Origin: Streptomyces bathyalis
GTDB taxonomy: Bacteria > Actinomycetota > Actinomycetes > Streptomycetales > Streptomycetaceae
Direction of reading: 5' to 3'
DNA: 64,000 bases
Assembly: GCF_015910445.1 (NCBI RefSeq)
Contig: NZ_CP048882.1
Coordinates: forward strand, 4,836,001-4,900,000
Of this stretch, positions 1 to 7,566 are shown one piece after another (the stretch's first letter is position 1; every line of letters starts with the position of its first letter). The position numbers were made by a program, and so were the translations under genes. The notes beneath the pieces are model-generated. The model was not told where the DNA came from and made no database searches. It saw only the letters and a program-made list of their open reading frames with translations.

Positions 1-543
1 GCGCAGCTCCAGGCGAAGGTGGAGGCGGTGCGGAACGCGCAGCGCGCGGCCCCCCACGGCGAAGAGATGATCAAGGGCAGTGGCCAGCTGACGCGGGCCT
101 CACTCGACGGCCTGATCCGCGAGCGCATCATCGAAAGGGCCGCGAAGGACGCCGGGGTGTCCGTGACGCGCCGCGAAGTGGGCAAGTACCGAGCACAGTT
201 GCGTTCGCAGGCGGGCGGGGAGAAGAGGCTGAAGGACGCGCTGCTCCAGCAGCAGGCCGTCGCCCCCTCGCAGATCGACGACTGGATGCGCACGCAGGTC
301 GCCGTGGACAAGATCGCGAAGGCGGGCAACATCGACCCGCGCACGCCGCAGGGCAACGCGGCGCTGCGGAAGAAGTTCACCAAGACCTCCGAGAAGCTGC
401 ACATCGCCGTCAACCCGCGCTACGGCAAGTGGGACGTGCAGGCCTCAACGCTCGGCAACCGGACGGAGCCGTGGCTGCAGGACCTGACCGGCAAGCAGCG
501 GGACCGGCAGCAGGCGCAGCAACAGCAGCAGCCGCAGATGTGA
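1..543 (+). CDS. SurA N-terminal-domain chaperone, 5'-truncated
   Basis: This is the C-terminal 180 codons of a gene that begins before the window; the frame is open from base 1. The visible part has the helical pattern of the SurA/PrsA N-terminal chaperone domain: a stretch of type LxxLIxERIIERAAKDAGVSV, then a helix with KDALLQQQ and an SQIDDWMRTQVAVDKI segment. The C-terminus is Gln-rich (QQAQQQQQPQM). In Streptomyces such proteins are usually secreted lipoproteins thought to assist folding outside the membrane; the signal peptide and lipobox would be upstream and cannot be seen. No parvulin-type isomerase domain follows, so catalytic activity is not implied. It lies directly upstream of mazG on the same strand. 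Confidence 0.75.
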   Translation, partial: AQLQAKVEAVRNAQRAAPHGEEMIKGSGQLTRASLDGLIRERIIERAAKDAGVSVTRREVGKYRAQLRSQAGGEKRLKDALLQQQAVAPSQIDDWMRTQVAVDKIAKAGNIDPRTPQGNAALRKKFTKTSEKLHIAVNPRYGKWDVQASTLGNRTEPWLQDLTGKQRDRQQAQQQQQPQM

Positions 544-674
544 CGCCCTGCCCCGGTCCGGGCCGAGGGATTTGGCCCCGTGCCGGGGAGGGCGGTGGCC
601 CCGGTCCGGGGCCGGGGAGTGCGGCGGGCTCGGTCCGGGGCTGGGGAGTGTGGCAGCCCCGGGTCCGGGTGCGG

Positions 675-727
675 GGAGCTCAGGGCGGCGGCCCCGGTTC
701 GGGCGCCAGGAGCTCAGGGCGGCGGCC
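675..727. repeat. 19-bp direct repeat upstream of mazG
   Basis: GGAGCTCAGGGCGGCGGCC occurs at 675-693 and again, identical, at 709-727, a 34-bp period. The 223-bp gap between the SurA-like gene and mazG holds no convincing gene; it is a degenerate GC-rich tract built on the words CCGGTCCGGG and GGGGAG. The second copy abuts a 15-mer related to the large array further downstream. Confidence 0.6.
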
Positions 728-742
728 GGGAGCGGTGCTCTC
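728..742 (-). promoter_or_regulatory. single inverted copy of the 15-bp array motif upstream of mazG
   Basis: GGGAGCGGTGCTCTC differs at one base from GTGAGCGGTGCTCTC, the reverse complement of the 15-mer repeated ten times at 1830-2480. It lies 24 bp before the mazG GTG. Function is unknown; its position would suit an operator or a leader element. Confidence 0.45.
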
Positions 743-766
743 CGGCCGCTGCGTTACGTTCGACGC

Positions 767-1831
767 GTGAACGCCCCTACTCCTGCTGATACTCCCGCTG
801 GTTCGCCGGCCGGCCGCATCGTCCTTCTCACCACCAGCCACCGGGTGGCACCCGGACTGCTGTCCTGGCCCGCCTGGGAGGCGCTGCGCACCGCCGACAG
901 CGTCGTGTGCGAGGACCCGGAGCACCCTCAGCTGCCGTACGTGCGCGAGGCCGGCGTCCCCGTCGCCACCGGAGCCCTGCCGAGCGCCCGCGAACTGGTC
1001 GAGGCGTCCGGCCAGGGCCGTACGACGGTTGTCATCGCCGCCGCCGAGGGCGAGCCGCGGCTCACCGACGGGCTGGCGGCGCTGGCCGGGTCGGGCCGCA
1101 CGTCGATGCCCGAACTGGAGCTGCTGCCCGGCTCGTACGACCTGCCCGGCGCGCGTCTCCTCGACCTCGTACAGGTCATGGACAGCATCCGTGCCGTCTG
1201 CCCGTGGAGCGGGGCCAGGACGCACGAGGGGCTGGTCAAGTACGGCATCGAGGAGATGTACGAGCTCGTCGAAGCGATCGAGGAGGGCGACCGCGGCGCC
1301 CTGTGCGAGGAGCTGGGCGACGTGCTGCTTCAGGTGGTCTTCCACGCGCGCATCGCACAGGACGACCCGGAGGAGCCCTTCACCATCGACGACGTGGCGG
1401 CCGGCATCGTGGAGAAGCTGATCCGCCGCCACCCCCATGTGTTCGGGGAGGAGGAGGCCGCCACGGCGGAGGAGGTCCGGGAGCACTGGCTGCGCGTGAA
1501 GGCCGTGGAGAAGCGCCGGGACTCGGTCACCGAGGGGATTCCGCTGGGGCAGCCCGCGCTGGCCCTGGCGGCGAAGCTGGCGCAGCGCGTGCGGACGGCC
1601 GGGCTGGACGTGCCCCCGGTCCCGGACGTGCCCCCGGTCCCGCCCTCGCAGTCCGGCGGCATCGGCTACGAGCTGCTGGCGCTGGCCGTCCGCGCGGAAG
1701 CGGAAGGGGTCGATCCGGAGACGGCGCTTCGGGTCGCGGCCCGTACGTACCGTGACGAGGTCCGCGCAGCGGAAGGCCTTGAGGTGGGGGAAGGGCCTGA
1801 TGCGGGGGGCGAGAGCGCCGGTACGGGGTGA
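767..1831 (+). CDS. mazG: MazG-family nucleoside triphosphate pyrophosphohydrolase
   Basis: A 354-aa cytoplasmic enzyme expected to hydrolyse (d)NTPs to NMP plus pyrophosphate and so clean the nucleotide pool. The MazG core lies in the middle: an EExxE metal site (EEMYELVEAIEEGD, about residues 161-174) followed by EELGDVLLQVVFHARI about 20 residues on, with KVEKR-type residues further C-terminal. Residues 1-115 (RIVLLTTSHRVAPG, SVVCEDPEHPQLPYVREAGV) resemble a degenerate tetrapyrrole-methylase-like domain, as in longer actinobacterial MazG proteins. A GTG start at 767 gives the family's usual N-terminus; the open frame continues upstream only into low-complexity sequence. The last codons (ESAGTG) are formed by the first unit of the repeat array that begins at 1811. 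Confidence 0.88.
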   Translation: MNAPTPADTPAGSPAGRIVLLTTSHRVAPGLLSWPAWEALRTADSVVCEDPEHPQLPYVREAGVPVATGALPSARELVEASGQGRTTVVIAAAEGEPRLTDGLAALAGSGRTSMPELELLPGSYDLPGARLLDLVQVMDSIRAVCPWSGARTHEGLVKYGIEEMYELVEAIEEGDRGALCEELGDVLLQVVFHARIAQDDPEEPFTIDDVAAGIVEKLIRRHPHVFGEEEAATAEEVREHWLRVKAVEKRRDSVTEGIPLGQPALALAAKLAQRVRTAGLDVPPVPDVPPVPPSQSGGIGYELLALAVRAEAEGVDPETALRVAARTYRDEVRAAEGLEVGEGPDAGGESAGTG

Positions 1832-2480
1832 GAGCGCTGCTCACCCCATGCAAGCGGTGCCCGGTGCCCGGTGCCCGGTGCTCGCGGGCGAGAGCAACGG
1901 TGCGGAGTGAGAGCGCTGCTCACGTGACGTGAGCGGGCGGGTGCTTGGGGGTGAGAGCACCGGCACCTGGCGAGAGCACCGCTCATTCCTCAAGCCGAGC
2001 CGATGCCAGGGGGCGAGAGCGCTGGCATCGGGAGAGAGCACCGCTCACCCCGTGCAAGCGGTGCCCGGTGCTCGTGGGTCAGAGCACCCGTGCCAGTTGA
2101 GAGCACCGCTCACGTGACGCGAGCGTCGCCGGTGCGGCCGCTTGGGGGTGAGAGCACCGGTGCGCGGCGAGAGCGCTGGTGCCGGGCGAGAGCAGTGCTC
2201 ACATGCGACCGGTGCGTATGCCAGGGCGCGAGAGCGCTGGCATCGGGAGAGAGCACCGCTCACCCCGTGCAAGCGGTGCCCGGTGCTCGCGGGCCAGAGC
2301 ACCCGTGCCAGTTGAGAGCACCGCTCACGCGACGCGAGCGTGGCCGGTGCGGGACGCTTCGGGCGAGAGCACCGGCGCCTGGCGAGAGCGCTGGTGCCGG
2401 GCGAGAGCACCGCTCACACCACGTGACCGGTGCGAATGCAGAGAGCGAGAGCACTCGTACCGAGCGAGAGCACCGCTCAC
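1811..2480. repeat. array of ten palindromic 15-mers with a 215-bp higher-order period
   Basis: Ten copies of GAGAGCACCGCTCAC or a close variant lie at 1830, 1909, 1972, 2034, 2099, 2188, 2249, 2314, 2403 and 2466 (first base). GAGAGC and GCTCAC form an imperfect inverted repeat around 3 bp. Most copies are preceded by a second GAGAGC exactly 19 bp upstream, so the module is GAGAGC-N13-GAGAGC-N3-GCTCAC. Blocks 2004-2218 and 2219-2433 are near-identical 215-bp duplicates; 1830-2003 is a more diverged third copy with extra CCGGTGC heptamers at about 1860-1880. Because 215 is not a multiple of 3, no reading frame is kept between copies, so the open frames here are not genes. The array begins inside the mazG stop region and ends about 90 bp before the next gene. 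Confidence 0.9.
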
Positions 2481-2572
2481 ATCACGCAAGCGGTGCCGGC
2501 GCTCCGGGGAAACGCACCGAGGCGGTGCCTCCCGCACCGGCATACCGGCCGAGGCGGGGGTACCCGTGCGTC

Positions 2573-2953
2573 ATGTACGCAGTGGACGCCGCAAACCAGC
2601 CGCTGACGGTGCTCGCCGCGGAGCATGACCTGCTCGTGGGTATCGCTCCGTTGATCGTGGGCCTCGTGGTCGTCGTCGGCCTGATCGTCGCCGTCGCCTA
2701 CGGCATCCGCATCCGCGCCCGGGGCGACCAGCGTCCCTCCAGCCCGGGGGAGCGTGGCCCGGAGACCCCTCAGGACTACGAGACGAGGCATCGGGTCCCC
2801 GACGAGGTCCCGCGCGACGGCGAGCGCCGCATGCCCTACGACTTCAAGGACTACGACTCCGACAGCCACCCCGGCGAGCACGAAGGGCCGCCTCGGAAGT
2901 GGGACCCGGGCAGCAGCGGGTCGTTCGGCAGCGGAGGCCCCGGCCACACCTGA
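2573..2953 (+). CDS. DUF6479-like small membrane protein
   Basis: A 126-aa protein with a short N-terminus (MYAVDAANQPLTVLAAEH), one strong membrane segment at about residues 24-47 (IAPLIVGLVVVVGLIVAVAYG), then a basic stop-transfer patch (IRIRARG) and a hydrophilic cytoplasmic tail rich in Pro, Asp, Glu and Arg ending in a Ser/Gly stretch. This layout matches the Streptomyces DUF6479 family, whose function is unknown. The ATG at 2573 is preferred because the frame upstream is only repeat array. Any transcript from the left would run through that array, so the array could act in its leader. The bases GGCCACACCTGAC around the stop codon are duplicated at 2964-2976. Confidence 0.7.
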   Translation: MYAVDAANQPLTVLAAEHDLLVGIAPLIVGLVVVVGLIVAVAYGIRIRARGDQRPSSPGERGPETPQDYETRHRVPDEVPRDGERRMPYDFKDYDSDSHPGEHEGPPRKWDPGSSGSFGSGGPGHT

Positions 2954-3117
2954 CGGGAATGCTGGCCACACCTGACAGGCCGGGCCGGGCCCGACCCGCG
3001 GCCGCTCGGCCGATGGCCAGCCCCGGCCTCGGGGTCCAGGATCCCGAACCGGACCCCCGGGCCGGGGTCCATCCATGCCCGGGCGGCGCGCCCGGTGCGA
3101 CCCGTTAGCGTCGATGC

Positions 3118-4623
3118 GTGCAAGACGAGACCGATGAGCACGCCACCGCGAAGCCCGCGCCCGTACCCGAGCGCGGCGCCGCGAAGCCCGCGCCCACACC
3201 CGGGCACGCCGCGGAGCCCGCACCCGAGCACGGCGCCGCGAAGCCCGCGCCCGCCCCCGAGCACGGCGCCACGGAACCCGCGCCCGCCCCCGCGCAAGCC
3301 GACGCCCCCGACCGCAGCCGCACTTGTGCCCACGCCACCGCGTCCCCGCCGCCCATGCCCCCGCTCTTCGACTGGGACTTCGCCGCCGACCCGTACCCCG
3401 CGTACGCGTGGCTGCGCGAACACGCGCCCGTACGCAGGACGGAACTGCCCAGCGGCGTCGAGGCCTGGCTGGTCACCCGCTACGCCGACGCCCGGCAGGC
3501 CCTGGCCGATCAGCGGCTGAGCAAGAACCCCGTGCACCATCACGAACGTTCCGCGCACGGCAAGGGCAAGGTCGGCATTCCCGGCGAACGCAGCGCAAAC
3601 CTGATGACGCACCTGCTCAACATCGATCCGCCGGACCACACGCGGCTGCGGCGCCTGGTCTCGAAGGCGTTCACGCCCGCCCGCGTCTCCGAGTTCGAGC
3701 CGCGCGTCCGGGAGTTGACGGACCGGCTCATCGACGGCTTCGCGGCACGCGGCGAGGCGGACCTCATCCACGAGTTCGCCTTCCCCCTGCCCATCTACGC
3801 CATCTGCGACATGCTCGGCGTTCCTGCAGAGGACCAGGACGACTTCCGCGACTGGGCGGGCATGATGCTGCGCCACCACAAGCCAGGGGAGCCGGGCCCC
3901 CCGCGCGGCGGAGTCGGCCGCGCCGTGAAGAAGATGCGCAACTACCTCGCCGAACTCATCCACCGCAAAAGGGAGAAGCCGGGCGAGGACCTGATCTCGG
4001 GGCTGATCCGCGCCAGCGACCACGGTGAGCATCTGACCGGGAACGAGGCCGCCGCCATGGCCTTCATCCTGCTCTTCGCCGGTTTCGAGACGACGGTCAA
4101 CCTCATCGGCAACGGCACGTACGCGCTGCTCGGCCACCCGAGGCAGCGGTCCGTGCTGCGCGACGCCATAACGGCCGGCGACGAAAGGCTGCTGTCCACG
4201 GCGGTCGAGGAACTGCTGCGCTACGACGGGCCGGTGGAGATGGCGACCTGGCGTTTCGCGACCGAGCCGCTCGAGATCGGCGGCGCCGGCATCGCCGAGG
4301 GGGAGCCCGTACTCGTCGTGCTCGCGGCGGCGGACCGCGACCCCGCGAAGTTCGCCGATCCGGACGTACTGGACCTGGAGCGGCGCGACAACCAGCACTT
4401 GGGTTACGGGCACGGCATCCACTACTGCCTCGGGGCACCGCTCGCGCGGCTGGAGGGCCGGGTCGCCCTGAGCGCCCTGCTGCGGCGGCTGCCGGACGTG
4501 AGGCTCGCCGTCCCGCCCTCCGAACTTCGGTGGCGCGGCGGCCTCATCATGCGCGGTCTGCGCACGCTTCCCGTGGAGTTCACGCCGGAACCGAGGCCAA
4601 GTGGCGAAGTGCAACAGGAGTGA
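3118..4623 (+). CDS. cytochrome P450
   Basis: A 501-aa soluble bacterial P450 mono-oxygenase. The I-helix oxygen-binding motif is AGFETT (about residue 320), the K-helix ExxR is ELLR in EELLRYDGPVEMATWR (about 364), and the haem loop is GYGHGIHYCLGAPLARLEG with ligand Cys near residue 437. It looks CYP107-like, and its position two genes from enolase and beside rpfA recalls the CYP107T1 locus of S. coelicolor (from memory, not checked). Substrate and redox partners are unknown; no ferredoxin gene is adjacent. Residues 4-70 are an Ala/Pro/Lys repeat (AKPAP, PEHGA units) that is not part of the P450 fold. Translation could instead begin at the ATG at 3355 (MPPLFDWDF), which would remove the repeat. 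Confidence 0.9.
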   Translation: MQDETDEHATAKPAPVPERGAAKPAPTPGHAAEPAPEHGAAKPAPAPEHGATEPAPAPAQADAPDRSRTCAHATASPPPMPPLFDWDFAADPYPAYAWLREHAPVRRTELPSGVEAWLVTRYADARQALADQRLSKNPVHHHERSAHGKGKVGIPGERSANLMTHLLNIDPPDHTRLRRLVSKAFTPARVSEFEPRVRELTDRLIDGFAARGEADLIHEFAFPLPIYAICDMLGVPAEDQDDFRDWAGMMLRHHKPGEPGPPRGGVGRAVKKMRNYLAELIHRKREKPGEDLISGLIRASDHGEHLTGNEAAAMAFILLFAGFETTVNLIGNGTYALLGHPRQRSVLRDAITAGDERLLSTAVEELLRYDGPVEMATWRFATEPLEIGGAGIAEGEPVLVVLAAADRDPAKFADPDVLDLERRDNQHLGYGHGIHYCLGAPLARLEGRVALSALLRRLPDVRLAVPPSELRWRGGLIMRGLRTLPVEFTPEPRPSGEVQQE

Positions 4624-4645
4624 CGCGACATCACGGGTGTGACTT

Positions 4646-4662
4646 TCACGTGATGTACGTGA
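4646..4662. promoter_or_regulatory. inverted repeat in rpfA upstream region
   Basis: TCACGT-GATGT-ACGTGA is a perfect 6-bp inverted repeat with a 5-bp spacer, 23 bp after the P450 stop and about 160 bp before rpfA. It sits in the only A/T-containing stretch of the gap, so it may be a regulator site for rpfA. It does not fit the Crp consensus GTG-N6-GNCAC well. Confidence 0.4.
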
Positions 4663-4820
4663 CACCACCTTGTGATGATGAACGCCGGGGAGCTACCTTC
4701 GGGCGGCGGCCGCGCGACACGGCATTCGTGCGCGGCTCGTCGTAAGCAAAGGCGCACCACGCCCTCGCACCACGCCAGCGTCACCCCGAACGTTCGTGCC
4801 CCCACGAGAGGTCACCCCGT

Positions 4821-5735
4821 ATGCCGCCCTTGCTGTCCGGGAACGGGCGCCACCGGCGCCCACGCCAGGCCCCCAACTTCGTGGTCGCGGCAGGGGTGAC
4901 AGGAGCCGGCCTCGCCATCCCCCTTCTCGGCGCGACGGCGGCGAACGCGGCGGACAACTCCACTTGGGACGCCGTGGCCGAGTGCGAGAGCGGCGGTCTG
5001 TGGAGCGCCAACGAGGACAACGGCTACTACGGCGGGCTCCAGATGGACCAGGAGACCTGGGAGCAGCACGGCGGCACCGACTACGCCGAGCGGCCCGATC
5101 TCGCCAGCCGCGACCAGCAGATCACCGTGGCGGAGCGTGTCCTGGACGACGAGGGCACGGACTCCTTCGGCGACTGCGCGGAGAGCGCCGGGCTTTCGGA
5201 GGACTCGCCGGGCTCACCGGACGTCGACCCGGACGGCTCCGACGACGTCGTGGACGAGCCCGTCGCCGAACGCCCGTATCCCACCGTCCCGTCGACGGAG
5301 GCACCCGAGGACGGCGGCGACGCCCCGGATCCGGACGCGTCCGCCGAACCCTCTGAGCCGTCCGAACCTTCCGAGCCCTCCGGATCCGCCGACCCGTCGG
5401 AGTCCGGCGATTCGTCCGGTACATCCGGTACGGGCGGTTCCGGGGGCGACCCCTCGTACGAGCCGAGCGACCCAGTCGGTCCGGGTGCCGGTGACGACAC
5501 GGACGAACACCCCTCGCGCGACGGCAGCGACGGCCGCACGGACGCCGACGAGGACGGCAACGACGGCAAGAACGCCGAGGACGGCGAATACCGCGTCGCG
5601 CGGGGCGATTCGCTCTACGACATCGCGGACGAGCAGGACGTGAAGGGCGGTTGGCACGAGCTGTACGAGCGCAACCGCGAAGTCGTCGGCTCCGACCCGG
5701 GCCTCATCCTCCCCGGCCAGGAACTCCGTCTCTGA
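4821..5735 (+). CDS. rpfA: resuscitation-promoting factor with LysM domain
   Basis: A 304-aa secreted cell-wall hydrolase. The N-terminus is a signal peptide (basic start, hydrophobic run, cleavage near ATAANA-ADN, about residue 44). The Rpf domain follows (about 45-125: WDAVAECESGGLW with the catalytic Glu, NGYYGGLQM, and a terminal Cys in FGDCAES). A long acidic Ser/Pro/Asp linker (EPSEPSEPSEPSGS) occupies about 126-255, and a LysM peptidoglycan-binding module (YRVARGDSLYDIADE to ILPGQELRL) ends the protein. Rpfs cleave peptidoglycan and promote spore germination and regrowth. The ATG at 4821 follows GAGAGGT. The rpfA leader of some Streptomyces holds a c-di-AMP riboswitch; I could not recognise one in the 197 bp here. 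Confidence 0.9.
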   Translation: MPPLLSGNGRHRRPRQAPNFVVAAGVTGAGLAIPLLGATAANAADNSTWDAVAECESGGLWSANEDNGYYGGLQMDQETWEQHGGTDYAERPDLASRDQQITVAERVLDDEGTDSFGDCAESAGLSEDSPGSPDVDPDGSDDVVDEPVAERPYPTVPSTEAPEDGGDAPDPDASAEPSEPSEPSEPSGSADPSESGDSSGTSGTGGSGGDPSYEPSDPVGPGAGDDTDEHPSRDGSDGRTDADEDGNDGKNAEDGEYRVARGDSLYDIADEQDVKGGWHELYERNREVVGSDPGLILPGQELRL

Positions 5736-6015
5736 CGCCACCACTGAGGGTTTCGACGGGCCGCGACTCCGACGGACGTTTCCGACTGCGGCCGAACGCG
5801 GGGCCCTGACGCCCAGCGGAGCCCGACGTCGCCCCCCCCCGCGGCCGCGACCCCGCGTACGCCCCGCCGTCCCGTGCGCGGACGGGCCCGAAAAGGCTGC
5901 CCGCCATTCTTTTCTTCCCCCGCCAAACAAATTCCGCCCTGCGCGGAGCGCGCCTGAGCTGGGCTCCTTCGCTCCCCGTTGCCGGCTGTTCCACCGCCCG
6001 ACACGACTGGCCGAC
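5736..6015. other. non-coding gap before eno
   Basis: There is no gene-like frame on either strand in this stretch. It is very GC-rich up to about 5890 and then has an A/T-richer piece (CCGCCAAACAAATTCCG at about 5919-5935) that could hold a distal promoter. No clear hairpin terminator follows rpfA. Confidence 0.5.
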
Positions 6016-6043
6016 TTGGGCACCACCCCATGCCAGTTAGGCT
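6016..6043 (+). promoter_or_regulatory. candidate HrdB-type promoter of eno
   Basis: TTGGGC (6016-6021), a 16-bp spacer and TAGGCT (6038-6043) fit a vegetative -35/-10 pair. A start of transcription near 6050 would leave a leader of about 30 nt containing the AAGGAGAT ribosome-binding site of enolase. Confidence 0.55.
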
Positions 6044-6081
6044 CTGGACAGTAAGCCAGACACTTCACGAAGGAGATCCTC

Positions 6082-7362
6082 GTGCCGTCCATCGACGTCG
6101 TCGTAGCCCGCGAGATCCTCGACTCGCGAGGCAACCCCACGGTCGAGGTCGAGGTCGGCCTCGACGACGGCAGCACCGGCCGTGCTGCCGTTCCGTCGGG
6201 CGCCTCGACCGGAGCCTTCGAGGCACTGGAGCTGCGCGACGGTGACACGGGCCGCTACGGCGGCAAGGGCGTGGAGAAGGCCGTGCTCGCGGTCATCGAG
6301 CAGATCGGCCCCGAACTGGTGGGCTACGACGCGACCGAGCAGCGCCTCATCGACCAGGCGATGTTCGACCTGGACGCGACGGCGGACAAGTCCTCGCTCG
6401 GCGCCAACGCCATCCTCGGTGTCTCGCTCGCCGTCGCGCACGCCGCCTCCGAGGCGTCCGACCTGCCGCTCTTCCGCTACCTCGGCGGCCCGAACGCGCA
6501 CATGCTGCCCGTGCCGATGATGAACATCCTCAACGGCGGCTCGCACGCGGACTCCAACGTGGACGTCCAGGAGTTCATGATCGCCCCCATCGGCGCGGAG
6601 TCCTTCTCCGAGGCGCTGCGCTGGGGTGCCGAGACGTACCACGCGCTCAAGGGCGTACTGAAGGAGCGCGGTCTGGCCACCGGCCTCGGCGACGAGGGCG
6701 GCTTCGCCCCCAACCTGGGTTCCAACCGCGAGGCGCTCGACCTGATCGTCGAGGCCGTGCAGAAGGCCGGTTACACGATCGGCCAGGACATCGCGCTCGC
6801 GCTCGACGTCGCCGCGTCCGAGTTCTACAAGGACGGTGTCTACTCCTTCGAGGGCAAGGACCGCACCGCCGCCGAGATGACGGACTACTACGCGGAACTC
6901 GTCGACGCCTACCCGCTCGTCTCCATCGAGGACCCGCTGTACGAGGACGACTGGGCCGGCTGGCAGACCATCACCGAGAAGCTCGGCGGCAAGGTCCAGC
7001 TCGTCGGCGACGACCTGTTCGTCACCAACCCCGAGCGGCTCTCGCGCGGCATCGAGGACGGCGCCGCGAACGCCCTTCTGGTGAAGGTCAACCAGATCGG
7101 TTCGCTCACCGAGACGCTGGACGCGGTGGAGCTCGCCCAGCGCAGCGGCTTCAAGTGCATGATGTCCCACCGCTCCGGCGAGACCGAGGACGTCACGATC
7201 GCCGACCTGGCCGTGGCCACCAACTGCGGGCAGATCAAGACGGGCGCGCCCGCCCGTTCCGAGCGTGTCGCCAAGTACAACCAGCTGCTGCGCATCGAGG
7301 AGATCCTCGACGACGCGGCCGTGTACGCCGGCCGCAGCGCCTTCCCCCGCTACAAGGGCTGA
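6082..7362 (+). CDS. eno: enolase
   Basis: A 426-aa phosphopyruvate hydratase, full length for the family. It interconverts 2-phosphoglycerate and phosphoenolpyruvate in glycolysis and gluconeogenesis. Diagnostic segments are the N-terminal ARxxLDSRGNPTVEV (here AREILDSRGNPTVEVEV), the substrate loop SGASTGAFEALELRD, GDEGGFAPNL with catalytic Glu, the Mg2+ ligands in ALDVAASEF and SIEDPLYEDDW, the catalytic Lys region LLVKVNQIG, and SHRSGETED near the C-terminus. The GTG at 6082 is fixed by AAGGAGATCCTC directly upstream. It is followed by a strong hairpin and then by the FtsB-like gene, an arrangement conserved in Streptomyces. Confidence 0.98.
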   Translation: MPSIDVVVAREILDSRGNPTVEVEVGLDDGSTGRAAVPSGASTGAFEALELRDGDTGRYGGKGVEKAVLAVIEQIGPELVGYDATEQRLIDQAMFDLDATADKSSLGANAILGVSLAVAHAASEASDLPLFRYLGGPNAHMLPVPMMNILNGGSHADSNVDVQEFMIAPIGAESFSEALRWGAETYHALKGVLKERGLATGLGDEGGFAPNLGSNREALDLIVEAVQKAGYTIGQDIALALDVAASEFYKDGVYSFEGKDRTAAEMTDYYAELVDAYPLVSIEDPLYEDDWAGWQTITEKLGGKVQLVGDDLFVTNPERLSRGIEDGAANALLVKVNQIGSLTETLDAVELAQRSGFKCMMSHRSGETEDVTIADLAVATNCGQIKTGAPARSERVAKYNQLLRIEEILDDAAVYAGRSAFPRYKG

Positions 7363-7436
7363 CGCAGGCTCTCCGCAACCCGGCCATGGCCGCGCCGCTC
7401 ATGTCGCGGTGCCCGACCGGCAGTCGCTGCGCCCGT

Positions 7437-7466
7437 CCCCGCCGCCGTTCCCGTACGGTGGCGGGG
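7437..7466 (+). terminator. hairpin after eno
   Basis: CCCCGCCGCCG (7437-7447) pairs with CGGTGGCGGGG (7456-7466) through 11 bp with one G-U wobble and an 8-nt loop. It has no U-tract, as is common for actinobacterial terminators. Confidence 0.65.
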
Positions 7467-7566
7467 GCCGCCCGGCCGCCGGAAGCAGTACGCGCAGGCA
7501 CGATGCGCGGCGTGAGCCGGGACGTGGCGGCAGCACGGACAGCTGAGAAGGGGACAGGGGAGGAAC

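Noticed and set aside
1811..2480. CRISPR-like or protein-coding interpretation of the repeat array
   Set aside because: The intervals between 15-mers are themselves repeated and unequal, no cas genes are near, and the 215-bp period breaks every reading frame. The 316-aa frame from 2003 and its reverse-strand counterparts are accidental.
2942..2976. 13-bp direct repeat GGCCACACCTGAC around the DUF6479 stop codon
   Set aside because: A simple short duplication; no sign of a mobile element or function.
2851..4668. 605-aa open frame on the minus strand
   Set aside because: It is antisense to the P450 gene and has the Arg/Gly/Ala-rich composition of a high-GC shadow frame; all P450 motifs are on the plus strand.
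4624..4820. c-di-AMP (ydaO) riboswitch before rpfA
   Set aside because: No ydaO consensus core could be recognised by eye; I therefore did not annotate it, although a covariance search would be decisive.
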